Shown here: piece by piece, positions 8,298-15,749 of the stretch
Numbering within the stretch: position 1 is the stretch's first letter
Layout of the letters: each line of letters opens with the position of its first letter
Assembly (NCBI RefSeq): GCF_003234855.1
Contig: NZ_QKTO01000002.1
Location: 1 to 64,000, forward strand
Length of the DNA: 64,000 bases
DNA from: Curtobacterium sp. MCBD17_032
GTDB taxonomy: Bacteria > Actinomycetota > Actinomycetes > Actinomycetales > Microbacteriaceae
Reading direction: 5' to 3'
The notes under the pieces: generated by a model
The model's database searches: none
Told to the model about the DNA's origin: nothing
The model's input: only the letters and a program-made list of their open reading frames with translations
Made by a program: the position numbers and the translations under genes

Positions 8298-8984
8298 ATG
8301 CACGTCATCCTGGTGCCCGGGTTCTGGCTCGACGCGAGCGCGTGGGACGACGTCGTCCCGGTCCTCCGCGCCGCCGGCCACAGCGTCGACGCGGTGACCC
8401 GCTCCGGGGAGACGCTCGACGAGCAGGTGACCGACCTCGTCCGCCGCCTCGACGCCGCTCCGGAACCCGTGGTGCTCGTCGGCCACTCCGGCGCGGGTCC
8501 GCTCGCCTTCACGGCCGCCGACCGCCGCCCGGACCGCGTGCGGCACCTGGTGTACGTCGACACGTTCCCGGGTCCCGAGGGCGGCTGCGTCAACGACGAG
8601 CTGCCGGTCGTCGACGGACGCCTCCCGCTGCCGTCCTGGGACGTCTGGGAACCGGCGACCGTGCGGGACATGACGCCGGCGGTCCGGGCGGACCTCGAGC
8701 GCCGGGCGGTCCCCGAGCCCGCGCGGGTCGCCTCCGACCGCTTCCACTACACGGACCCCGCCCGGCACCGGATCCCGGCGACGGTGATCACGTGCGAGAT
8801 CGCGGTGGACGAGCTGGCCGGCATGGTCGCCGACCACCAGGCCTGGGCCGCGGAACTCGTCGCGACCGAGGAGCTCGAGATCGTCGGGCTGCACGCCGGG
8901 CACTGGCCGATGCTCACGGTGCCGCGGGAGCTCGGTGCGCTCATCCTGCAGGCGCTCGCGCCGCGTCCGACGGACGGCGTCTAG
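8298..8984 (+). CDS. Alpha/beta hydrolase
   Basis: A 228-residue single-domain alpha/beta hydrolase, probably cytoplasmic, with an esterase-like role of unknown substrate. It starts MHVILVPGFWLDASAWDDVV, carries the nucleophile elbow GHSGAG (Ser) and a late histidine in GLHAGHWPM; an Asp in the strand before it could complete the triad. The ATG at 8298 has no ribosome site; TAGTCT (8285-8290) lies 7 bp upstream, so the mRNA is probably leaderless and independent of the zinc operon. Confidence 0.78.
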   Translation: MHVILVPGFWLDASAWDDVVPVLRAAGHSVDAVTRSGETLDEQVTDLVRRLDAAPEPVVLVGHSGAGPLAFTAADRRPDRVRHLVYVDTFPGPEGGCVNDELPVVDGRLPLPSWDVWEPATVRDMTPAVRADLERRAVPEPARVASDRFHYTDPARHRIPATVITCEIAVDELAGMVADHQAWAAELVATEELEIVGLHAGHWPMLTVPRELGALILQALAPRPTDGV

Positions 8985-9573
8985 CCGGTCGTCCGCCGGG
9001 CGCCTACCGTCCCGTCGCGGTCACGCCGTCCGCCGCCGCCCGGACGGCCGCCGAGCGTTCGTGTGACCCGGGTCGAGCGCGGGTGGTGTCCCGCGTCGGG
9101 CGAGTGACGCGTCCGGCTGCCGTGCCACCTGGCCGCACCGCCGTGGTGCACGCGGCGGTCGGCAGGAAGTGCTCGGTCATGGCGATCACACGTCGGATTC
9201 CCGGCCTCGCGCTGGCGTCCTCCGACAGGTTGCGTCGCAGCTCTGGTGGGGGCGCGGACGGTGGGCGTCCACCCTCACGCACCGGTCCTGAGTCGACGAA
9301 CGATGCGCAGCAGCCGGGAGTCGCCGATCGGGTGGCCTTGCTCACGGGCATCCCGCTCGCCCTGACCGGGATCGTCGTGCTCGTGTCCGCTGGATGTCCG
9401 CCACCAGCCGTCCTCGGTGCGACTTCGCTGGTTCTCCGGGAGCGATGCTGGTGTGCTGCGCGTTGCTCATCCGTGGGGCGCGCCGCCCGAGGAACGGTCG
9501 CTACCCGACCGGCTGTCGAGACTCGTCGCGACCACGCAGTCGAAGCCGTGATGCCGTCGACTCCGGCTCGTAC
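8985..9573. other. About 590 bp without a convincing gene
   Basis: Open frames exist on both strands but none has good codon use, a ribosome site or family motifs. A plus frame near 9310-9375 reads a hydrophobic stretch (ALLTGIPLALTGIVVLVS) and another frame near 9440-9470 reads a second one (GAMLVCCALLIRGARR), which might be the relic of a small two-helix membrane protein broken by a frameshift. This is weak. Confidence 0.3.
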
Positions 9574-9614
9574 TTGACATTGTTCAACCATCTGGCATAG
9601 TTGACCGTCGTCAA
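9574..9614 (+). promoter_or_regulatory. MFS promoter with two TTGA-N6-TCAA operators
   Basis: TTGACA (9574-9579), 16 bp, CATAGT (9596-9601) is a likely promoter. Two palindromes with the same plan, TTGA-N6-TCAA, lie at 9574-9587 (over the -35) and 9601-9614 (at the start site), 27 bp apart. They fit MarR-type binding sites; a MarR gene lies at the end of the transporter gene. Confidence 0.65.
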
Positions 9615-9659
9615 TCATCCGGATGCAGCGTGGCATCCCTCGCCTGCCCTGGAGTCCCG

Positions 9660-11369
9660 TTGTCCCGTCCTGGAACCGCAGCCGCATCGCTGCCCCCGAC
9701 CGAGCCCGGTGCCATGTCGCACCGGCAGGTCCTCGAAGCGCTGTCCGGGCTCCTGCTCGGCATGTTCGTCGCGATCCTCGCGTCGACCGTCGTCAGCACG
9801 TCGCTGCCGAAGATCATCGGTGACCTCGGCGGCGGCGAGAGCGCCTACACGTGGGTCGTCACCTCGACGCTCCTCGCCACGACCGTCTCGACGCCGGTCT
9901 GGGGCAAGCTCGCCGACCTCTTCAACCGCAAGCTGCTCATCCAGCTCTCGCTCGTGATCTTCGTCCTCGGCTCTGCGCTCGCGGGGTTCTCGGAGAACCC
10001 CGGCACGCTCATCACGTTCCGAGTCGTGCAGGGCCTCGGTGCCGGTGGTCTCACCGCACTGAGCCAGATCATCCTGGCCGACATCATCAGCCCGCGAGAG
10101 CGCGGCCGCTACGGCGGTTACTTCGGCGCGGTGATGGCCGTCGGCACCGTCGGTGGCCCGCTGTTCGGCGGTCTCCTCACCGACACGCTCGGGTGGCGCT
10201 GGAACTTCTTCGTGGGGGTGCCCTTCGCGGTCGCGGCGATCATCCTGCTGCAGGTCACCCTGAAGCTGCGCACGCTCCCGGAGCGCAAGGTCTCCATCGA
10301 CTACCTCGGCATCACGACCATCGCGGGCGGCGTCTCGCTCCTGCTCATCTGGGTCACGCTCGCCGGGAAGAACTTCGACTGGGTCTCTCCCACCTCGTTC
10401 GTGATGGTCATCGGTTCGGCCGTCCTGCTCGCGGCCACCGTCGTCGTCGAGCTCCGGGCGGCGGAGCCGATCATCCCGATGACGCTCTTCCGGAACCGCA
10501 CCTTCACGATGGCCGTCATCGGTTCCATCGCCGTCGGCATCGCGATGTTCGGCGCGACCGTCTACCTGGCGCAGTACATGCAGCTCGCTCGTGGCGCGAC
10601 CCCGACGCAGTCGGGTCTGCTGACGATCCCGATGATCGCCGGGCTGCTCATCGCCTCCACCGTCGGTGGCAGCCTGGTCACGAAGACGGGCAGGTGGAAG
10701 TCGATCATGCTCATCGGATCGATCGCGCTCGTCGTCGGTCTCGGCCTCATGGGGACGATCGCGTACGACACGCCCTACGTCATCGTCGCGGTCTACATGT
10801 TCGTGATGGGGAGCGGCGTCGGACTCGTGATGCAGAACCTCGTCCTGGTCGTGCAGAACACGACCGAACCGAGGAACATCGGCGCTGCGTCCTCCGGTGT
10901 CGCCTTCTTCCGCTCCCTGGGTGGTGCGATCGGCGTCTCGGTCCTCGGAACGGTCCTCGGGACCCGCGTGGCCGACGCGATCAGCGACAAGCAGGAAGCA
11001 CTGACCAAGGCGATCACTGCGCTGGGCGCGAAGGGCGCCGCAGTCGCGGAGGAGCTGTCGTCCGGCAGCATCCCCGCCGTCAGCTCGCTCCCGAAGGGGG
11101 TACGCCAGATCATCGAGTCGGCGTACGGCCAGGGCGTGGCGGAGATCTTCCTCATCGCCGCCCCGATCGCGGTCCTGCTCGTCCTCGCGATCGTCTTCAT
11201 GCCGAACGTGCCGCTCACCACGAAGACCGTCGCCGAGCGCTCGACCGACGCCGGACCGGCCGCCGGCGCGGCCGAGGACTTCGCCGGCATCGGCACCGTG
11301 ACCGGGTCCAACCCGACGGTGGGGAACGGCGAGTCCCCTGCGCGGAGCGTGCGTCGTGCCCGACGCTGA
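9660..11369 (+). CDS. MFS drug efflux transporter (DHA2, 14 helices)
   Basis: A 569-residue DHA2/EmrB-QacA family exporter driven by proton motive force. It shows LLGMFVAILASTVVSTSLPKI (helix 1), LADLFNRKLLIQ (motif A), FRVVQGLGAGGLTALSQ and a motif C-like GTVGGPLFGG, with about 14 hydrophobic helices. I prefer TTG 9660, which has TGGAG a few bases upstream; GTG 9630 would add ten residues. A Gly/Ala-rich tail follows the last helix. Twin MarR-type operators precede it, and marR-tetR follow with overlaps, so drug-responsive control is likely. The drug is unknown. Confidence 0.87.
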   Translation: MSRPGTAAASLPPTEPGAMSHRQVLEALSGLLLGMFVAILASTVVSTSLPKIIGDLGGGESAYTWVVTSTLLATTVSTPVWGKLADLFNRKLLIQLSLVIFVLGSALAGFSENPGTLITFRVVQGLGAGGLTALSQIILADIISPRERGRYGGYFGAVMAVGTVGGPLFGGLLTDTLGWRWNFFVGVPFAVAAIILLQVTLKLRTLPERKVSIDYLGITTIAGGVSLLLIWVTLAGKNFDWVSPTSFVMVIGSAVLLAATVVVELRAAEPIIPMTLFRNRTFTMAVIGSIAVGIAMFGATVYLAQYMQLARGATPTQSGLLTIPMIAGLLIASTVGGSLVTKTGRWKSIMLIGSIALVVGLGLMGTIAYDTPYVIVAVYMFVMGSGVGLVMQNLVLVVQNTTEPRNIGAASSGVAFFRSLGGAIGVSVLGTVLGTRVADAISDKQEALTKAITALGAKGAAVAEELSSGSIPAVSSLPKGVRQIIESAYGQGVAEIFLIAAPIAVLLVLAIVFMPNVPLTTKTVAERSTDAGPAAGAAEDFAGIGTVTGSNPTVGNGESPARSVRRARR

Positions 11370-11850
11370 CCTGGTGGCGGAGGACACTCGGTCGGCCGAG
11401 GCCGCGGCGGCAGCCGCGGCCGACCCGACGACCACGGACGCCGACGACGCGTTCATCCGCATCGAACGACAGTTCATGGCGATCTTCGCGCTGTCCCGCC
11501 AGGGCATGCGCGAGCAGGCGGCGCAGATGAACCTGCAGCCGGCCGGGTACCGCGTCCTGGTCGAGCTCGTGGTCGTCGGCAGCAGCGGCGCCGGCGACCT
11601 CGCGGACGCGCTCGGCGTCGACAAGGCGGCGCTCAGCCGGCAACTGAGCCACCTGGAGTCGTCGGGGCTGATCACACGAGAACGTCACGTCGACGATCGA
11701 CGAGCGGTCGTCATCCGTGCGACCCCGACCGCGACCGACCGCATCCAGAGCATCCGCGACAGTGCACGCAGTGCGTTCCGGGAGCGACTCGGATCGTGGC
11801 CGCACCACGATCTCGAGGAGCTCGCGCGGCTCCTCGCCGGTCTGCTGTGA
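11356..11850 (+). CDS. MarR family transcription regulator
   Basis: A 164-residue MarR repressor. After an Ala/Asp-rich N-terminus (about 30 residues) it shows the winged helix: LADALGVDKAALSRQLSHLE (recognition helix) and ITRERHVDDRRAVVIRATP (wing with the usual DxR). The GTG at 11356 lies 14 bp inside the MFS gene, so translation is coupled. The two TTGA-N6-TCAA sites before the MFS gene are its most likely targets, making this a self-controlled efflux operon. Its stop overlaps the tetR start. Confidence 0.85.
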   Translation: MPDADLVAEDTRSAEAAAAAAADPTTTDADDAFIRIERQFMAIFALSRQGMREQAAQMNLQPAGYRVLVELVVVGSSGAGDLADALGVDKAALSRQLSHLESSGLITRERHVDDRRAVVIRATPTATDRIQSIRDSARSAFRERLGSWPHHDLEELARLLAGLL

Positions 11851-12467
11851 CCTCCCCGGTCGGCCTGCGCGAGCGGAAGCGGGCCGCGACCCGACAGCGG
11901 ATCATCCGCGCCGCGCAGGTCGGCAGTCTCGAGCACGGTCTCGAGGGAGTGACCGTCGAGGGGATCGCGCGCGCAGCCGACATCTCTCCACGCTCGTTCT
12001 TCAACTACTTCTCCAGCAAGGAAGCAGCCATCGTGGGCCTCCAGCCGGCCCAGGAGCGCATGCTCACCGACGACGAGGTGGACGACCTTCCTGCTGACGT
12101 CGCTGCGGCGGTCTCGGCCGTGGTCCTCGCCGCCTTCGGGAACCAGGTAGCCGACCCCGAAGACGAGCTCCGCCATGAGGTGTTCCGCCGTTACCCGCAG
12201 CTCCTCGACGAGTACCGGTCCTTGTGGAAGGCGTCGAAGCAGAACGCCACGGCGTCCGTCGCGCGGCTGCTGCAACGGCGCGGCATCGCAACACACGAGC
12301 GCGACGCGACCGCGTTCACGCTCGTCTCGATGTGCGTGGCGACCATCCGGACGATGCTCGTCGGTGGGGCGACCTGCGACGTGGGCGATGCGGCCAGCGT
12401 CGTCACGGTCGACGCCGTTGCTCGCGCGATGCGCGCCGTGTCGGCCGTGCTGCGCAGCGGCCCCTGA
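11847..12467 (+). CDS. TetR family transcription regulator
   Basis: A 206-residue TetR-type regulator. The N-terminal helix-turn-helix is typical (ATRQRIIRAAQ, then VTVEGIARAADISPRSFFNYFSSKE). The C-terminal ligand domain has no recognisable specificity. GTG 11847 overlaps the MarR stop (GTGA), making a three-gene MFS-marR-tetR unit; having two repressor families in one efflux operon is uncommon and suggests that the TetR protein either reads a second ligand or controls a distant target. Confidence 0.82.
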   Translation: MTSPVGLRERKRAATRQRIIRAAQVGSLEHGLEGVTVEGIARAADISPRSFFNYFSSKEAAIVGLQPAQERMLTDDEVDDLPADVAAAVSAVVLAAFGNQVADPEDELRHEVFRRYPQLLDEYRSLWKASKQNATASVARLLQRRGIATHERDATAFTLVSMCVATIRTMLVGGATCDVGDAASVVTVDAVARAMRAVSAVLRSGP

Positions 12468-12537
12468 TCGACCTCGCTCCGGCCGGACTGCGCGGTCCCG
12501 GACCTCCCCGCGGCACCGCCCGCGTAGCCTCCGGCCC

Positions 12538-13986
12538 GTGGACCTGCAGACGTGGACGAGTTGGGCTGGCGCGGAGGACTACGACGTCGCCCGCTTCGTG
12601 CTCCAGCGCGGCGTGGCGGCGATCGCGTGCCTGGCGTTCCTGTCCGCCGTCGCGCAGTTCCCGGCGCTCCTCGGTGAACGGGGAATGCTCCCCGTCCCGC
12701 GGTTCATGGAGCGGCGGTACGCGCGGACCCTGCCCGTCGTCTGGCGGTGGTGGCGGTACACCGACCGGCGCCTGCGGATCCTCGCCGGGGGCGGCGCCGT
12801 CCTGTCGGCCGGCATCGTCGTCGGGCTGCCGCAACGGGGGCCGGCGTGGGTGCCGGTCCTCTGCTTCCTGCTGCTCTGGCTCGCCTACATGTCCATCTCC
12901 GACGTCGGACAGACCTTCTACGGGTTCGGGTGGGAGTCGCTCCTGCTCGAGTCGTTGTTCGTCGTCGCGTTCCTCGGCTCGGACGAGGTCGCGCCGCCGA
13001 TCGTCGTCCTCGTCGCGATCCGGTGGCTGGTGTTCCGGCTCGAGTTCGGCGCCGGGATGATCAAGATGCGCGGCGACCGGTCATGGCGGGACCTGACGGC
13101 GCTGTACTACCACCACGAGACGCAGCCGATGCCGAACCCGATGTCCCGGACGGCGCACCTGCTGCCCCGGCCCGTGCACCGACTGGAGACCCTCGGCAGC
13201 CACGTCGTCCAGCTCGGCGTCCCGTTCCTGCTCTTCGCCCCGCAGCCGGTCGCCTCGATCGCCGCGGCGCTCGTCCTGCTCACCCAGGTGTGGCTCGTCG
13301 TCACGGGCAACTTCGCCTGGCTCAACTGGATCACCCTGGTGCTGACGTTCGCCGCGATCGACGACCGTTCCGTCGCGACGGTGCTGCCGTTCCTCCGGGA
13401 CGTCGCGGAGGCCGGTCCGTCCGCGACCCCGGCGTGGTTCGTGGGGCTGACGGTCGTGGTCGGCCTGCTCCTGCTCGTGCTGTCCTGGCCCTCGGCGAAG
13501 AACCTGGTGTCGCGGCGGCAGCTCATGAACGCGTCCTTCAACCGGTGGCACCTCGCCAACGCCTACGGTGCCTTCGGCAGCGTGACGCAGGAGCGGGACG
13601 AGGTCATCGTCGAGGGGACCCTTGCAGAGGACCCGGACGAGGGCGACTGGCTGCCCTACGAGTTCAAGGGGAAGCCCGGTGACCCACGGCGCCGTCCGGC
13701 CCAGTTCGCGCCCTACCACCTCCGGCTCGACTGGCTCATGTGGTTCCTGGCACTCGGAGCGGACGACGGGTGGTTCCGGGTGTTCGTGCTGCGGTTGCTC
13801 GAGGCCGACCGGCAGACGCTCCGACTGCTCCGCCACGACCCGTTCGACGGGCGGCGGCCGCGGTGGGTGCGGGCGCGGGTCTTCCGGTACCGCTTCGCGA
13901 CCAGGGCCGAGCGGCGGGCGACCGGGCTCTACTGGGTCCGGCAGGAACGCGGGCTGCTCCTGCCGCCGTCCGGTCTGCGGCGCTGA
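12538..13986 (+). CDS. Lipase maturation factor family membrane protein
   Basis: A 482-residue polytopic membrane protein of the LMF1 family. Diagnostic blocks include LGERGMLPV, the SISDVGQTFYGFGWESLLLE segment, RLEFGAGMIKMRGDRSWRDLTALYYHHETQPMP, and a C-terminal soluble part with LPYEFKGKPGDP and QFAPYHLRLDWLMWFLAL. In vertebrates LMF1 matures secreted lipases; the bacterial role is unknown. The GTG lacks a ribosome site; TAGCCT (12525-12530) lies 7 bp upstream, so the mRNA is probably leaderless. Not co-transcribed with tetR on this reading. Confidence 0.85.
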   Translation: MDLQTWTSWAGAEDYDVARFVLQRGVAAIACLAFLSAVAQFPALLGERGMLPVPRFMERRYARTLPVVWRWWRYTDRRLRILAGGGAVLSAGIVVGLPQRGPAWVPVLCFLLLWLAYMSISDVGQTFYGFGWESLLLESLFVVAFLGSDEVAPPIVVLVAIRWLVFRLEFGAGMIKMRGDRSWRDLTALYYHHETQPMPNPMSRTAHLLPRPVHRLETLGSHVVQLGVPFLLFAPQPVASIAAALVLLTQVWLVVTGNFAWLNWITLVLTFAAIDDRSVATVLPFLRDVAEAGPSATPAWFVGLTVVVGLLLLVLSWPSAKNLVSRRQLMNASFNRWHLANAYGAFGSVTQERDEVIVEGTLAEDPDEGDWLPYEFKGKPGDPRRRPAQFAPYHLRLDWLMWFLALGADDGWFRVFVLRLLEADRQTLRLLRHDPFDGRRPRWVRARVFRYRFATRAERRATGLYWVRQERGLLLPPSGLRR

Positions 13987-14334
13987 GCACGGCTGGCCGG
14001 GACCGGTGCTCGCCGACGGGTGCGGACGGGAGGCCCGGCTTGCGACGCGCCCGGCGGTCGCGTAACGTGGGCGGCTGGTTCTCCGCGCCTGCGCGGAGCG
14101 CCCGTTGTTCTGCCCTCCGACCGTCGCGAACGCCGCGGTCGCGTGGTGCCGGATCCGAGCCTCCCGGCCCGGTCGGACCGAACGGTCCGATCAGGTCGTC
14201 GACGGTCGGCACGCCGGTCTGGGCGGTGCGCACACCCCCTCGCTCAACCACCTCCGGTGGCGCAGCGCGTGCGCGCCAGGCAAGTGACCTTGGGTGCAGC
14301 CGACCGGCTGCACGGTATTCATCAGGAGGAAACC
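13987..14334. other. 348-bp leader region of the rpmB operon
   Basis: No gene seen. It holds one arm of the genome's recurrent palindrome (GGACGGGAGGCCCGG near 14023) and, near the end, an 18-bp palindrome just before the rpmB ribosome site. I searched by eye for a TGAnAAnnnTTnTCA Zur box and found none. Confidence 0.5.
14295..14312 (+). promoter_or_regulatory. Palindrome before rpmB
   Basis: TGCAGCCG-AC-CGGCTGCA: 8-bp perfect arms around 2 bp, ending 11 bp before the AGGAGGA ribosome site of rpmB. It could be a protein operator or an mRNA hairpin that affects ribosome access. TATTCA (14316-14321) is an AT-rich step between it and the ribosome site. Confidence 0.45.
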
Positions 14335-14571
14335 ATGGCTGCAGTGTGCCAGGTGACCGGCGCCGTTCCCGGCTTCGGACACGCCATCTCGCACTCGCAC
14401 CGTCGGACGAAGCGTCGCTTCGACCCGAACGTGCAGAAGAAGACCTACTACGTGCCGTCGCTGCGTCGTAACGTGACGCTCAACGTCAGCGCCAAGGGCA
14501 TCAAGGTGATCGACGCTCGTGGCATCGAGTCCGTCGTGGCGAGCATCCTCGCCCGTGGGGAGAAGATCTGA
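14335..14571 (+). CDS. rpmB: 50S ribosomal protein L28
   Basis: A 78-residue L28 with the standard start [28 protein letters not shown] and C-terminus [17 protein letters not shown]. It has one cysteine only, so it cannot bind zinc. A strong AGGAGGA ribosome site precedes the ATG. First of three overlapping or adjacent ribosomal genes (L28, L33, S14), all of the cysteine-pair-free kind that many actinobacteria express when zinc is short, although here no Zur box was seen and they may be the only copies of L28 and L33. Confidence 0.95.
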   Translation: MAAVCQVTGAVPGFGHAISHSHRRTKRRFDPNVQKKTYYVPSLRRNVTLNVSAKGIKVIDARGIESVVASILARGEKI

Positions 14572-14741
14572 TGGCCAAGAAGGGTCAGGACATCCGTCCG
14601 ATCATCAAGCTCCGTTCCACCGCGGGTACCGGGTTCACGTACGTGACCAAGAAGAACCGCCGGAACAACCCCGACCGTCTCGTGCTGAAGAAGTACGACC
14701 CGGTCATCCGCAAGCACGTCGACTTCCGTGAGGAGCGCTGA
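14571..14741 (+). CDS. rpmG: 50S ribosomal protein L33
   Basis: A 56-residue L33 ([20 protein letters not shown], then [21 protein letters not shown]). Zinc-binding L33 proteins carry two CxxC pairs; here both are absent (residues are D/P/V and R/K), so this is the zinc-independent form. Its ATG overlaps the rpmB stop (TGATG), implying coupled translation. Confidence 0.95.
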   Translation: MAKKGQDIRPIIKLRSTAGTGFTYVTKKNRRNNPDRLVLKKYDPVIRKHVDFREER

Positions 14742-14744
14742 GTC

Positions 14745-15050
14745 ATGGCGAAGAAGAGCAAGATCGCGAAGAACAACCAGCGCGCCGTCGTCATCGAGCG
14801 GTACGCCGAGCGTCGCCTCGAGCTGAAGAAGGCCCTCGTGGACCCGAACGGCACCGACGAGTCCCGCGAGGCCGCCCGCGTCGGCCTGCAGAAGCTGCCG
14901 CGCGACGCCTCGCCGGTCCGCTACCGCAACCGCGACGCCATCGACGGCCGCCCCCGTGGCCACCTCGGTGAGTTCGGCATCAGCCGTGTCCGCTTCCGCG
15001 ACATGGCGCACCGTGGCGAGCTGCCGGGCATCACGAAGAGCTCCTGGTAA
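14745..15050 (+). CDS. rpsN: 30S ribosomal protein S14, long zinc-free form
   Basis: A 101-residue S14 with the C-terminal [24 protein letters not shown] signature. The long form without CxxC pairs does not bind zinc; actinobacteria usually also have a 61-residue zinc form in the main ribosomal operon (outside this window). Starts 3 bp after rpmG and ends just before a strong hairpin terminator. Confidence 0.95.
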   Translation: MAKKSKIAKNNQRAVVIERYAERRLELKKALVDPNGTDESREAARVGLQKLPRDASPVRYRNRDAIDGRPRGHLGEFGISRVRFRDMAHRGELPGITKSSW

Positions 15051-15064
15051 GCACCAGCACCCCC

Positions 15065-15100
15065 GACGCCCCCGCGACCTCCCGAGGTCGTGGGGGCGTC
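15065..15100 (+). terminator. Terminator after rpsN
   Basis: A 16-bp stem (GACGCCCCCGCGACCT with AGGTCGTGGGGGCGTC, one G-T wobble) around CCCG, 14 bp after the S14 stop. Confidence 0.75.
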
Positions 15101-15351
15101 GTCGTCCGGGAGGTGCCCGGGAGGGGCATCCGTGCGTGCATCGATCGTCACACCGGCCCCTCCAGCCCCTCCCGCTGCTCCACAGGCCCGGAAATCGGGG
15201 CGAGTCGACGGGAAACCCCGGTACCGGCTGGTAGGTTCATCACCGGTTCCACGGGCCCTCGGCCTGCCGGATCCGCAGCACGGGACAACCGTCCCGGGCA
15301 TCCGGACGTCCGCGTCCGACCCATACGCAAGAAGTCCGAGGAGGACATCCA

Positions 15352-15639
15352 ATGGCTGACAAGTCACTGAACCGCACCGAGCTCGTCGCTGCCGTCGCCG
15401 CCGAGTCCGGCCAGAGCCAGGCCACCGTCAACGGCGTCGTCGACGCGCTCTTCGCCGTCGTCGGCAAGTCCGTCGCGGACGACACCAAGGTCACGATCCC
15501 CGGCTGGATCGCCTTCGAGAAGACCCACCGCGCCGCACGCACCGGCCGCAACCCGCAGACGGGTGAGGCCATCGAGATCGCCGCGAGCGACTCGGTCAAG
15601 GTCAGCGCCGGCAGCAAGCTCAAGGCTGCGGTCAAGTAA
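15352..15639 (+). CDS. HU family DNA-binding protein
   Basis: A 95-residue nucleoid protein: MADKSLNRTELVAAVAAESG start, the conserved VTIPGWIAFEKTHRAARTGRNPQTGE arm region (the DNA-bending beta ribbon, RxxRxGRNPxTG), and a short Lys-rich end. It lacks the long Lys/Ala tail of mycobacterial HupB. A GAGGAGG ribosome site lies 8 bp before ATG. Its 300-bp upstream region after the rpsN terminator should hold its own promoter; a perfect 15-bp stem terminator follows, so it is a single-gene unit. Confidence 0.93.
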   Translation: MADKSLNRTELVAAVAAESGQSQATVNGVVDALFAVVGKSVADDTKVTIPGWIAFEKTHRAARTGRNPQTGEAIEIAASDSVKVSAGSKLKAAVK

Positions 15640-15653
15640 GACCCCACAACTCC

Positions 15654-15687
15654 ACGGAAGGGACGGCGTCCGCGCCGTCCCTTCCGT
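15654..15687 (+). terminator. Terminator after the HU gene
   Basis: Perfect 15-bp stem ACGGAAGGGACGGCG / CGCCGTCCCTTCCGT with a TCCG loop, 15 bp past the stop codon, followed by CGTTC. Confidence 0.8.
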
Positions 15688-15749
15688 CGTTCCCACAGCG
15701 TGCCGACGGTGGTCGTCGGTGCAGGTGGGGCAGCGCCTAGGCTTGACGG

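Noticed and set aside
9004-9687. 227-codon minus-strand frame in the gap before the MFS gene
   Set aside because: Arg/Pro/Thr-rich, no family features, and it would run across the promoter and operators of the MFS gene.
9615-11675. Open frame of about 690 codons antisense to the MFS and marR genes
   Set aside because: Low-complexity Asp/Arg/Glu composition typical of antisense high-GC DNA; the sense frame has full MFS motifs.
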